A DNA stretch of 17,332 bases, from NCBI GenBank assembly GCA_937894465.1, contig CALCRE010000211.1, positions 1 through 17,332 of the forward strand, in the 5' to 3' direction. This document shows, piece after piece, positions 1-6,919 of the stretch. This DNA is from an uncultured Clostridia bacterium (GTDB lineage Bacteria > Bacillota > Clostridia > JAAYHZ01). Numbering within the stretch: position 1 is the first letter of the stretch; every line of letters begins with the position of its first letter. The notes beneath the pieces are model-generated. The model was not told the DNA's origin, did no database searches, and saw only the letters and a list, made by a program, of their open reading frames with translations. A program made the position numbers and the translations under genes.

Positions 1-1
1 C

Positions 2-190
2 ATTGTCTATATATTCCTGTCCGTAATTGAATGTTATGTTTTCAAATACGATGTGTGTACCATACTGTTTTATAAATTGATCCGCAATCCTGACTCTCAA
101 TTCGTGACAATTATTATATGTACATGTCTGGTTTCCACCGTAAACAGGGATTTGCTCCCGAAATATATATGTATTCTTCCAGAGCCAACA
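2..190 (-). CDS. possible gene fragment running off the left edge, function unknown
   Basis: A minus-strand frame stays open for 63 codons from a TGA at 191-193 to the window edge. The opposite strand is open in the same register, so openness alone is weak evidence. The minus translation looks more protein-like: it has a Cys-rich CTYNNCHEL stretch followed by RIADQFIKQYG and FENITFNYGQ. No ATG or GTG start lies in this frame. A different frame begins ATG ATG TTG at 195-187 and closes at a TAA after 26 codons. The two frames could be joined by an indel near the AT repeat at about 162-170, so this may be a broken gene. I do not recognise the family. If real, it is divergent from the TetR gene and could be its target. 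Confidence 0.3.
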
Positions 191-298
191 TCATCCTTTA
201 AATGATTATATTTTTATTTAAGAGCCAATAAAATGCATAAGCAAAATGCATCTATTGAAAACCTATTTGAACACTGACTATAAAAGTAATATGATGCG

Positions 299-307
299 TG
301 GTATAAT
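299..307 (+). promoter_or_regulatory. extended -10 promoter candidate for the TetR-family gene
   Basis: TGG followed by TATAAT forms a TGnTATAAT extended -10 box, with the hexamer at 302-307. No good -35 box sits 16-18 bases upstream, which is tolerated by extended -10 promoters. The predicted start is near 314, giving a leader of about 90 bases before the ATG at 405. A second, weaker candidate is TTGAAA at 255-260 with TATAAA at 279-284 (18-base spacer). Confidence 0.45.
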
Positions 308-331
308 AGCTTTGATGTTTTCAGTGTCCAT

Positions 332-352
332 AGTCACATACCGCAGTCACAT
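332..352 (+). repeat. short direct repeat in the leader of the TetR-family gene
   Basis: AGTCACAT occurs at 332-339 and again at 345-352, 13 bases apart start to start, between the candidate promoter and the start codon. A related 7-base inverted pair, TGACTAT at 275-281 and ATAGTCA at 330-336, is centred on the -10 box. These may be operator half-sites for autoregulation, but arms this short can arise by chance in AT-rich DNA. Confidence 0.25.
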
Positions 353-404
353 TATAGCATCCAAGAAAAAAACACACAATAAATTTTATAATTTCGAGGA
401 AGAT

Positions 405-1025
405 ATGAAGAAAGAGCAAACGAATAAAAGAAAACAACAGGCGATTAAAACAAAAAGAAAAATCTTTGAAGCCGCAAGCCAATTGGCTGCAGAACATGGC
501 ATAGAAAACGTAAGTGTGGATTCTATCGTGGAGGCCGCGGGTGTATCGAAAGGTGCCTTTTATGTGTATTACGAATCCAAAGATGCGCTGATAGTCGACT
601 TGGTGAATGATTTCACTAACATAGCAGATAAGGACTATAAATCTTTTTTATTGTCACTTCCTGAATCCGAATCTTCCCTGGATATATTACATCTATTGGT
701 AGAAAGAATTTCTGATTTTATCGAATCTAATATTGGTTTGGACAATATGAAGATTCTTTATAAAGCACACCTTACAAAAACGATTTATACCGGGTCGGCA
801 ATGGACTATAGCAGAGATCTTTATAAAATGTTTGCGGATATACTAGAGAAAGGAGTCCAAGAGGGAGAACTAAGAGAGGACATACCAATTGATTCTCTAT
901 CAAAACACTTAATCCTAGCTATTAGAGGTGTTGTCTTTGAATGGTGTATTCGTTATCCGAATTTCGAGTTAAAAGGGCAGATTCGTGATCACTTCAGAAT
1001 ATTGCTGTACGGCTTAAAGCGGTAA
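405..1025 (+). CDS. TetR/AcrR-family transcriptional regulator
   Basis: This is a predicted one-component repressor of about 206 residues, the usual size for the family. The N-terminal DNA-binding domain is clear: a basic segment (KRKQQAIKTKRKIFEAASQL), then a helix-turn-helix at about residues 36-55 with VSVDSIVEAAGVSKGAFYVYY and SKDAL after it. The remainder is a helical ligand-binding and dimerisation domain too variable to name a ligand. The frame is open back to 246, but the ATG at 405 is preferred: GAGGA lies four bases before it, the TetR homology begins just after it, and the upstream 53 codons contain the likely promoter and resemble no family. It is the only clear plus-strand gene here and converges on ppdK, so its target is not obvious. 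Family confidence is high; specificity is unknown. Confidence 0.88.
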   Translation: MKKEQTNKRKQQAIKTKRKIFEAASQLAAEHGIENVSVDSIVEAAGVSKGAFYVYYESKDALIVDLVNDFTNIADKDYKSFLLSLPESESSLDILHLLVERISDFIESNIGLDNMKILYKAHLTKTIYTGSAMDYSRDLYKMFADILEKGVQEGELREDIPIDSLSKHLILAIRGVVFEWCIRYPNFELKGQIRDHFRILLYGLKR

Positions 1026-1087
1026 ATTCTTTAATTTATTTATTTCTTAATTAAAAACGAAAAAGTGTTCCGTAATAGCTGTATTAC

Positions 1088-1119
1088 AAAAGGGTGACAC
1101 CTCTTAAGATATCACCCTT
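1088..1119 (-). terminator. hairpin between the convergent TetR-family gene and ppdK
   Basis: An 8-bp stem, AAGGGTGA at 1090-1097 pairing with TCACCCTT at 1112-1119, encloses a 14-base loop 50 bases beyond the ppdK stop. On the minus strand it is followed by only TTTT then G, so it is a modest intrinsic terminator for ppdK. On the plus strand there is no good U-tract, though the stem could still help end the TetR transcript. Confidence 0.5.
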
Positions 1120-1168
1120 ACATCCTTCTATACTAAAACTTTCAAAGCCTTTGTATATAGGTTCGGTC

Positions 1169-3820
1169 TTATTTTTGTCCCAAGTTCGATTTACCGGATA
1201 ACTCGGTTACTCTAGCTTGAGCTGCCGCCAGTCTAGCGATGGGCACCCTATACGGTGAACAGGATACATAAGACAATCCGACATTATGGCAGAACTCGAT
1301 GGATGAAGGATCTCCCCCATGCTCTCCGCAGATACCCAGTTTGATGTCAGGTCTTGTTTTTCTTCCTAATTCAACTGCTATGGCAACTAATTTACCTACG
1401 CCTTCACGATCCAAGCGAGCTGTAGGATCAAATTCATAAATCTTCTTCTCATAATAATCCTCAAGGATTTTACCTGCGTCATCTCTGCTTAATCCATAAG
1501 CCATTTGTGTCATATCATTGGTTCCAAAGGAGAAGAATTCAGCTTCTTCCGCTATTTTATCAGCCGTCAATGCAGCTCTTGGAATCTCAATCATAGTACC
1601 TACAGAATAATCGATATGAACATTTGTTTCCTTAATGACTTCATTCGCTACACGAACAACCACATCTTGGACATATTTTAATTCACGAACATCTCCGACT
1701 AATGGTATCATGATTTCAGGTTTTACCTTTAAACCGGATTTTGTTACATTCACAGCAGCTTCGATGATAGCTCTCGTTTGCATTTCAGCTATTTCAGGAT
1801 ATGATATAGCCAACCTGCAACCTCTGTGTCCGAGCATGGGGTTTAATTCATGCAAACTGTCAATGATACTTTTCAGCTTCTCATAAGATATATCCATGGT
1901 ATTTGCCAAGTCTTGAACGTCCTTTTCAGCTTGAGGCAAGAATTCATGCAAAGGAGGATCCAAGAATCGAATGGTTACAGGATATCCACCCATGGCTTTA
2001 AAGATTCCTTCAAAGTCTTTACGCTGTATGGGAAGCAATTTTGCAAGGGCTTTCCTTCTTTGACCTTCAGTTTCAGATACGATCATTTCTCTGATTGCAG
2101 GGATCCTGTCAGGCTCAAAGAACATATGCTCTGTTCTGCATAGTCCGATTCCTTCTGCTCCAAAATTGATTGCTACTTGCGCATCATTCGGAGAATCAGC
2201 ATTTGTCCTTACTTTCAGTGTTCTTATTTCATCAGCCCAACCCATAAACTTACCGAAATCACCTGTCATTTCAGGAGCAACTGTTTTAATCTCACCTTTG
2301 TATACATTCCCGGTGGATCCGTCTAATGAAATGTTTTCACCTTCTAATATCTTGTTACCAAATTTGTCAGTGAAATATTTTTCTTCTTCGTTAATAGATA
2401 TTTCTGAACAACCGGCAACACAGCATGTGCCCATTCCACGTGCAACAACAGCTGCGTGAGATGTCATACCGCCTCTTGCGGTCAAAATACCTTGTGAAGC
2501 ATGCATTCCTTCAATGTCTTCCGGTGATGTTTCTGTACGCACTAAAATGACTTTAGCAATTCCTGCTTTAACGGCATTTTTAGCATCTTCAGCTGTAAAA
2601 TATACCGCACCTGTTGCAGCACCCGGAGAAGCCGGCAATCCTTTTGCAATGACTTGTGCACTCTTTAATGCTTTTGTATCAAATGCAGGATGCAACAATG
2701 AATCCAATTGTTTCGGATCCACTTTCATAATGGCTTCTTCTTTGGTTATCAAACCTTCATTTACTAAATCAACTGCAATTTTAATAGCAGAAGCTGCAGT
2801 TCTCTTACCGTTTCTTGTTTGAAGCATGAACAATTTACCCTTTTCAATGGTAAACTCCATATCCTGCATATCACGATAGTGATTTTCCAATATATTGGCT
2901 ATGTTGATAAATTGGTCATAAACTGCCGGATTCACTTTTTGCAATTGATCCAAAGGTTGAGGTGTGCGAATACCTGCCACAACATCTTCCCCTTGTGCAT
3001 TCATCAAGAATTCACCGTATATTTTCTTTTCACCGGTAGATGGATTTCTGGTAAATGCAACACCGGTTCCGGAATCATCACCCATGTTTCCATAAACCAT
3101 CTCTTGTACGTTAACAGCTGTGCCCCAATCACCGGGGATATCGTTCAGCCTTCTGTATGTGATGGCTCTAGGGTTGTCCCATGAACGGAAAACAGCTTTG
3201 ATGGCTTCCATCAACTGTTCGATTGGTTCTTGCGGGAAATCCGTACCTTTTTCATTCTTATATAATTTCTTATATTCCTTAACAATTTCCTTCAGATCAT
3301 CTGCTGTCAAATCAGTATCTAAATGAATGTTTTTTGCATCTTTAGCATTTTCTAATATTTTTTCAAACTTAGGTTTGGGTATTTCCATAACAACGTCTGA
3401 AAACATTTGGATGAATCTTCTGTAGCTGTCATATGCGAATCGTTCGTTATTTGTTAATTTAGCCAAACCTTCAACAACTGTGTCATTAAGACCAAGATTC
3501 AAAATGGTATCCATCATACCGGGCATAGATGCTCTTGCACCGGAGCGTACAGATACTAAAAACGGATTATTAGGATCTCCGAGCTTTTTGCCAACTATTT
3601 TTTCTGTAGCAGCTAATGCTTCCATCAACTGGTCTTCCACATCGGCGCAAACGATTTTTCCATCATTGTAGTATCGTGTGCAAGCCTCAGTAGATATTGT
3701 AAATCCTCTAGGAACCGGTAATCCCAAGCCGGTCATTTCGGCTAAGTTTGCACCTTTTCCGCCTAATAAGTTTTTCATTCCGGCATTTCCTTCAGTAAAA
3801 AGGTAAACATATTTTGCCAT
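1169..3820 (-). CDS. ppdK: pyruvate, phosphate dikinase (PPDK)
   Basis: This cytosolic enzyme interconverts pyruvate + ATP + Pi and PEP + AMP + PPi; in anaerobes it often serves PPi-linked glycolysis or gluconeogenesis. The 883 residues match the family length (about 870-890). Visible in order are the N-terminal nucleotide-binding domain (LLGGKGANLAEM near residue 20; SVRSGARASMPGMMDT near 90-105), the swivelling phosphohistidine domain (GGMTSHAAVVARGMG, catalytic His at about 455 with the adjacent Thr/Ser), and the PEP/pyruvate-binding TIM barrel (GLCRTEHMFF near 560, SFGTNDMTQMAYGLSRDD near 765-780, GICGEHGGDP with the catalytic Cys near 830). The start is supported by GGAGG seven bases before the ATG. 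It appears monocistronic, with its own candidate promoter and a downstream hairpin. No PPDK regulatory kinase/phosphatase gene is present in the window. Confidence 0.97.
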   Translation of the reverse strand: MAKYVYLFTEGNAGMKNLLGGKGANLAEMTGLGLPVPRGFTISTEACTRYYNDGKIVCADVEDQLMEALAATEKIVGKKLGDPNNPFLVSVRSGARASMPGMMDTILNLGLNDTVVEGLAKLTNNERFAYDSYRRFIQMFSDVVMEIPKPKFEKILENAKDAKNIHLDTDLTADDLKEIVKEYKKLYKNEKGTDFPQEPIEQLMEAIKAVFRSWDNPRAITYRRLNDIPGDWGTAVNVQEMVYGNMGDDSGTGVAFTRNPSTGEKKIYGEFLMNAQGEDVVAGIRTPQPLDQLQKVNPAVYDQFINIANILENHYRDMQDMEFTIEKGKLFMLQTRNGKRTAASAIKIAVDLVNEGLITKEEAIMKVDPKQLDSLLHPAFDTKALKSAQVIAKGLPASPGAATGAVYFTAEDAKNAVKAGIAKVILVRTETSPEDIEGMHASQGILTARGGMTSHAAVVARGMGTCCVAGCSEISINEEEKYFTDKFGNKILEGENISLDGSTGNVYKGEIKTVAPEMTGDFGKFMGWADEIRTLKVRTNADSPNDAQVAINFGAEGIGLCRTEHMFFEPDRIPAIREMIVSETEGQRRKALAKLLPIQRKDFEGIFKAMGGYPVTIRFLDPPLHEFLPQAEKDVQDLANTMDISYEKLKSIIDSLHELNPMLGHRGCRLAISYPEIAEMQTRAIIEAAVNVTKSGLKVKPEIMIPLVGDVRELKYVQDVVVRVANEVIKETNVHIDYSVGTMIEIPRAALTADKIAEEAEFFSFGTNDMTQMAYGLSRDDAGKILEDYYEKKIYEFDPTARLDREGVGKLVAIAVELGRKTRPDIKLGICGEHGGDPSSIEFCHNVGLSYVSCSPYRVPIARLAAAQARVTELSGKSNLGQK

Positions 3821-3973
3821 AAAATCCTCCTGTATTGACTTCTCTTCTATTTTGCTTATTTATAACTTTGTTATTACCAATTTTATTATTTACATCAAAA
3901 CAATAAATACACAAAAGCAACAAAGCTATTTGATTTTGATTATATAAAAAATGGAAAGTCACTTTTCTGATAT

Positions 3974-4002
3974 ATTGTATACTAAGATAAGGAAATAATC
4001 AA
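3974..4002 (-). promoter_or_regulatory. candidate promoter of ppdK
   Basis: On the minus strand TTGATT (3997-4002) and TACAAT (3974-3979) are separated by 17 bases, a reasonable sigma-A-type pair. The predicted start is near 3967, leaving a leader of about 147 bases before the ppdK ATG. The AT-rich background makes chance matches likely. Confidence 0.4.
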
Positions 4003-4236
4003 TCATTTTAAGCTTGTTTTGCAATTAAAAATTCATTGGTAAATACAGGTAACCAACATGTTAATAATTAAACGAAAATCCTTATAAATCAAGGGATTAC
4101 AGCGAGAGAGAAATAATTCAATGGGAATGAAAAATTTCAAATAAACCGTTATTTTATGGTTTCATAAATGCTTTTTTTATTGATTTTGCAAGAAATACTA
4201 CATCGATATTTCATATTGCTTCAAAGATTTTTCATG

Positions 4237-4261
4237 AAAAAAGCACCCTGTAAAAGGTGCT
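4237..4261 (-). terminator. intrinsic terminator of the remA-gmk-rpoZ-glyQS unit
   Basis: Reading the minus strand, AGCACC (4261-4256), an 8-base loop and GGTGCT (4247-4242) form a perfect stem followed at once by a run of T. It begins 20 bases after the glyQS stop. This is the clearest rho-independent terminator in the window and separates glyQS from ppdK. Confidence 0.85.
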
Positions 4262-4280
4262 CTCTACCTTTATAATTTAT

Positions 4281-5669
4281 TTAAAAATCAAATTTCTTAT
4301 CAAAATAATTCAGCAGCTCATCAATGGGTATTCTCACCTGCTCCATGGAATCCCTTTCACGAATAGTGACAGAATGGTCTTGCTGAGAATCAAAATCAAA
4401 TGTTATACAATAAGGTGTACCGATTTCATCTTGTCTTCTATATCGCTTTCCAATACTGCCGGTTTCGTCATATTCGCATACAAAATGCTTGTTCAGCTTC
4501 ATATATACTTCATGAGCTTCATCGCCAAGTTTCTTCGATAACGGTAACACAGCGATTTTCGTCGGTGCAATAGCAGGATGGAACCTTAATACCGTTCGCA
4601 CATCACCGTCATTTACTTCCTCTTCGTCATATGCTTCGCATAAGAAGGCCAAAGTAACACGATCTGCTCCTAGTGAAGGTTCGACTACATAAGGAATGTA
4701 TTTTTGATTGGTATTCGGAACAAAATAAGACAAGTCATCCTTTGAATGTTCCATGTGTTGTTTTAAATCATAATCTGTACGATCAGCGATACCCCATAAT
4801 TCACCCCAACCAAATGGGAATTTGAATTCGATATCCGTTGTGCCTTTGCTATAAAATGACAACTCTTTTGCTGTATGATCCCTCATCTTCAGATTTTCTT
4901 CTTTTAAACCGAAATTAAGGAGCCAATCAAAACAGAATTTTTTCCAATATTCAAACCAATCCAGATCCGTTCCCGGTTCACAGAAGAATTCCAATTCCAT
5001 TTGTTCGAATTCTCTTGTTCTAAATGTAAAGTTTCCCGGTGTAATCTCGTTTCTGAATGACTTGCCGATTTGTCCGATACCAAAGGGGATCTTTTTTCTT
5101 GTTGTTCTTTGTACATTTTTAAAGTTTACAAAAATCCCTTGTGCGGTTTCCGGTCTTAAATAGATCTCGGCATTTGAGTCTTCCGTAACGCCTTGATATG
5201 TTTTGAACATTAAGTTAAATTTTCTAATGGTCGTAAAATTCATCTTTTTGCATGAAGGGCAAACGATGTTTTTTTCTTTAATGTAAGCGAACAATTCATC
5301 ATTCGACCAACCGTCCACATTTAGTGAAATCTCATTCTCTTTATTGTAATCATTAATCAAGTTGTCCGCTCTGTGCCTGGCTTTGCATTCCTTGCAATCA
5401 ATCAAAGGATCACTAAAACTGCCGACGTGCCCTGATGCCACCCATACCTGGGGGTTCATTAAAATAGCGCAATCCAACCCTATATTATATTCATTTTCTT
5501 GTACGAACTTCTTCCACCAAGCCCTTTTTACATTGTTTTTTAACTCGACGCCCAAAGGACCATAATCCCATGCATTCGCCAAGCCTCCGTATATATCTGA
5601 ACCCGGGAATACAAACCCGCGATTTTTAGACAGGGCTACAATCTTTTCCATGGTCTTTTCAACAGCCAT
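4281..5669 (-). CDS. glyQS: glycyl-tRNA synthetase, single-chain homodimeric type
   Basis: This class II aminoacyl-tRNA synthetase charges tRNA-Gly in the cytosol. The 462 residues fit the bacterial/eukaryotic-type alpha2 enzyme, not the separate alpha and beta subunits used by B. subtilis. Visible are the N-terminal signature SKNRGFVFPGSDIYGGLANAWDYGPLG (split here only for description: SKNRGFVFPGSDIYGG, then LANAWDYGPLG), a Zn-type insert with CKEC (about 92-95) and CPSC (about 137-140), LRPETAQGIF (171-180), motif 2 FRNEI...FEQMELEFF (205-229), and motif 3 around EPSLGADRVTLAFL. The C-terminal anticodon-binding domain starts near the segment APTKIAVLPL. The Shine-Dalgarno AAGGAGT precedes the ATG. 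It lies 52 bases after rpoZ, with a -10-like TATAAT at 5694-5699 but no -35 partner, so it is probably cotranscribed with remA-gmk-rpoZ. Confidence 0.97.
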   Translation of the reverse strand: MAVEKTMEKIVALSKNRGFVFPGSDIYGGLANAWDYGPLGVELKNNVKRAWWKKFVQENEYNIGLDCAILMNPQVWVASGHVGSFSDPLIDCKECKARHRADNLINDYNKENEISLNVDGWSNDELFAYIKEKNIVCPSCKKMNFTTIRKFNLMFKTYQGVTEDSNAEIYLRPETAQGIFVNFKNVQRTTRKKIPFGIGQIGKSFRNEITPGNFTFRTREFEQMELEFFCEPGTDLDWFEYWKKFCFDWLLNFGLKEENLKMRDHTAKELSFYSKGTTDIEFKFPFGWGELWGIADRTDYDLKQHMEHSKDDLSYFVPNTNQKYIPYVVEPSLGADRVTLAFLCEAYDEEEVNDGDVRTVLRFHPAIAPTKIAVLPLSKKLGDEAHEVYMKLNKHFVCEYDETGSIGKRYRRQDEIGTPYCITFDFDSQQDHSVTIRERDSMEQVRIPIDELLNYFDKKFDF

Positions 5670-5721
5670 ATTGACTCCTTCCTTTTAATTCACATTATAT
5701 TTCAAATTTACAAATAGTTGA

Positions 5722-5952
5722 TCATCCGACTGCTTCATTTGTTGTTTGCTCTGAACGTCTGTAGTAATGTATTTTCCCGTCAGCCAATTCAATTGCAGCT
5801 ATAGAAACAGGTTTAACCGTTTCAACATCAACTAAAGGCTTTTCACCTGATGCAATTCTTCTCGCTCTTTTTGCAATGGCTATAACCAATGCATACTTGT
5901 TGTCTATACCACCTTGATCCATAAGCTCTGCTAATGTCGGTTTATTCATCAT
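5722..5952 (-). CDS. rpoZ: RNA polymerase omega subunit
   Basis: This small subunit binds the beta' C-terminal region and helps assemble and stabilise RNA polymerase. The 76 residues match Firmicutes omega: an N-terminal PTLAELMDQGG, the conserved helix NKYALVIAIAKRARRIASGE, then PVSIAAIELADGKIHYYRR. Two consecutive ATG codons (5952-5950 and 5949-5947) follow GGAGGA by nine bases, so either may start. The gene overlaps the gmk 3' end by 11 bases, implying coupled translation. The gmk-rpoZ pairing is widely conserved in bacteria. Confidence 0.95.
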   Translation of the reverse strand: MMNKPTLAELMDQGGIDNKYALVIAIAKRARRIASGEKPLVDVETVKPVSIAAIELADGKIHYYRRSEQTTNEAVG

Positions 5953-6553
5953 GATTGATATTCCTCCGCTTCTTTCTATTCTCTATAATCAATTGTTTAA
6001 CTTCATTCACCGCTTTATTCAAATCATCATTAATGACAACATAATCATATTGATTGATATACTTCATTTCTTCTGCAGCACGTTGCAATCTCTTTTGTAT
6101 CACATAGTCGTCTTCGGTGCCTCTTCTGCGAATTCTTCTCTCTAACTCTTTCAAGTCAGGAGGAGCAATAAAGACCATGATACAGTCGGGATAAATTTTC
6201 TTAACTTGCAACGCACCCGGGACTGTAATTTCCAAAATAATATCAATTCCGTTTTTCATGGGTTCTTCTACGGCATTTTTTAATGTGCCGTAATAATTGT
6301 TGCAATAGATGTCATATTCTAACATCATATCATGCTTGATGTTATCAATAAAAGTTTCTCGATCCAAAAAGAAATAATCCTTGCCATCCGTTTCCCCTTT
6401 TCTGGGTAAACGGGTTGTTGCAGACACAGAATACTCAATATTCGGATCCTCATTCACAACTTTATTTAATATAGTGCTCTTTCCGGTTCCGGAAGGTGCA
6501 GAAAAAACAAATAATAATCCTTCATTCATATCATTAACTCTTGGCGCCATCAC
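5942..6553 (-). CDS. gmk: guanylate kinase
   Basis: It phosphorylates GMP to GDP with ATP in the purine nucleotide pathway. The P-loop SAPSGTGKST lies at residues 18-27 (family consensus has GPSG; here the Gly is Ala). The GMP-binding region SATTRLPRKGETDGKDYFFL follows at about 44-63, and the lid and ADP-side RRRGTEDDYVIQKRL is near 140-155. The length of about 200 residues is normal. Three starts are possible: GTG at 6553, ATG at 6550 and ATG at 6529. AGAGGA at 6562-6567 lies eight bases before the GTG and 11 before the first ATG, favouring an upstream start that overlaps the remA end by 17-20 bases. The 6529 ATG gives the more family-typical N-terminus. Confidence 0.96.
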   Translation of the reverse strand: MMAPRVNDMNEGLLFVFSAPSGTGKSTILNKVVNEDPNIEYSVSATTRLPRKGETDGKDYFFLDRETFIDNIKHDMMLEYDIYCNNYYGTLKNAVEEPMKNGIDIILEITVPGALQVKKIYPDCIMVFIAPPDLKELERRIRRRGTEDDYVIQKRLQRAAEEMKYINQYDYVVINDDLNKAVNEVKQLIIENRKKRRNINHDE

Positions 6554-6806
6554 TTAATAATTCCTCTGTTTCTTTGCTGTTCAATCTGTTGGAAACCGTT
6601 TCAGGTTGTACAGCTGATAGAATAATATGATCACTGTCTGTAAAAATAACTGCTCTTGTCCTTCTTCCATAAGTTGCATCGATAAGCATACCCCTGTCTT
6701 TCGCTTCCTGGATGATCCTTTTGATTGGTGCTGATTCGGGGCTGACAATCGCTACAAGCCGATCAGCCGAAACCATGTTGCCGAATCCGATATTAATTAA
6801 TTTCAT
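6534..6806 (-). CDS. remA: extracellular matrix regulatory protein RemA (DUF370)
   Basis: In B. subtilis RemA is a DNA-binding activator of biofilm matrix operons and osmoprotection genes, and it oligomerises. This 90-residue protein carries the family hallmarks: MKLINIGFGNMVSADRLVAI at the N-terminus, SPESAPIKRII at about 22-32, and DATYGRRTRAVIFTDSDHIILSAVQPET in the middle (quoted in two parts: DATYGRRTRAVIF and TDSDHIILSAVQPET). The Shine-Dalgarno site GGAGGT at 6812-6817 lies five bases from the ATG. It is the first gene of the unit driven by the promoter at 6891-6919. The yicC-remA-gmk-rpoZ order matches yloC-remA-gmk-rpoZ in Bacillus. Whether it controls matrix genes in this organism cannot be told; DUF370 proteins also occur in non-biofilm contexts. 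Confidence 0.93.
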   Translation of the reverse strand: MKLINIGFGNMVSADRLVAIVSPESAPIKRIIQEAKDRGMLIDATYGRRTRAVIFTDSDHIILSAVQPETVSNRLNSKETEELLSDGAKS

Positions 6807-6826
6807 CTATAACCTCCAATTTTCTG

Positions 6827-6842
6827 TGTTATATACATAACA
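6827..6842 (-). promoter_or_regulatory. 16-base perfect dyad in the remA leader
   Basis: TGTTAT, four bases, ATAACA is a perfect inverted repeat located between the predicted transcription start (about 6884) and the remA Shine-Dalgarno site at 6812-6817. It could be a repressor operator or a small mRNA hairpin just ahead of the ribosome binding site. It has no U-tract and is not a terminator. Confidence 0.35.
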
Positions 6843-6866
6843 TAACGTTCATCCAAATCATTTTGA

Positions 6867-6904
6867 ACCGGTATTTTTATTGTAACCATCATTATACCGG
6901 TATT
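6867..6904. repeat. 9-base direct repeat ACCGGTATT at the remA promoter
   Basis: ACCGGTATT occurs at 6867-6875 and 6896-6904, 29 bases apart start to start. Each copy contains the palindrome ACCGGT. The second copy overlaps the -10 box edge and the promoter spacer; the first lies just downstream of the predicted start. This layout suits paired regulator binding sites, but no regulator is known. Confidence 0.3.
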
Positions 6905-6919
6905 ATGAAGCTTATTCAA
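6891..6919 (-). promoter_or_regulatory. promoter of the remA-gmk-rpoZ-glyQS unit
   Basis: TTGAAT (6914-6919) and a consensus TATAAT (6891-6896) are separated by exactly 17 bases on the minus strand. The -35 box overlaps the yicC stop codon (6912-6914). The predicted start is near 6884, giving a leader of about 78 bases before remA. Confidence 0.65.

Larger units (their letters stand above)
3821..4280. other. AT-rich intergenic region between glyQS and ppdK
   Basis: These 460 bases contain no credible gene. They hold the glyQS terminator (4237-4261), a candidate ppdK promoter (3974-4002) and the ppdK Shine-Dalgarno site GGAGGA next to its ATG. There is also an imperfect hairpin at about 4076-4098 (AATCCTT / AAGGGATT with one bulge) and a 5-bp one at 4143-4162, neither with a convincing function. 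A second -10-like TATAAT at 3939-3944 (minus) lacks a partner -35 box. I see no T-box or riboswitch architecture. Confidence 0.6.

Noticed and set aside
246..404. N-terminal 53-codon extension of the TetR-family frame starting at ATG 246
   Set aside because: It contains the likely promoter and short repeats, resembles no TetR N-terminus, and the ATG at 405 has a GAGGA site and family-typical start.
1635..3671. Several plus-strand open frames of 60-120 codons opposite ppdK
   Set aside because: They are antisense to a fully conserved PPDK, have no Shine-Dalgarno sites, and their translations look like shadow frames.
5694..5699. TATAAT on the minus strand as a separate glyQS promoter
   Set aside because: No -35-like hexamer lies 16-18 bases upstream and there is no TG extension, so it is probably a chance match.
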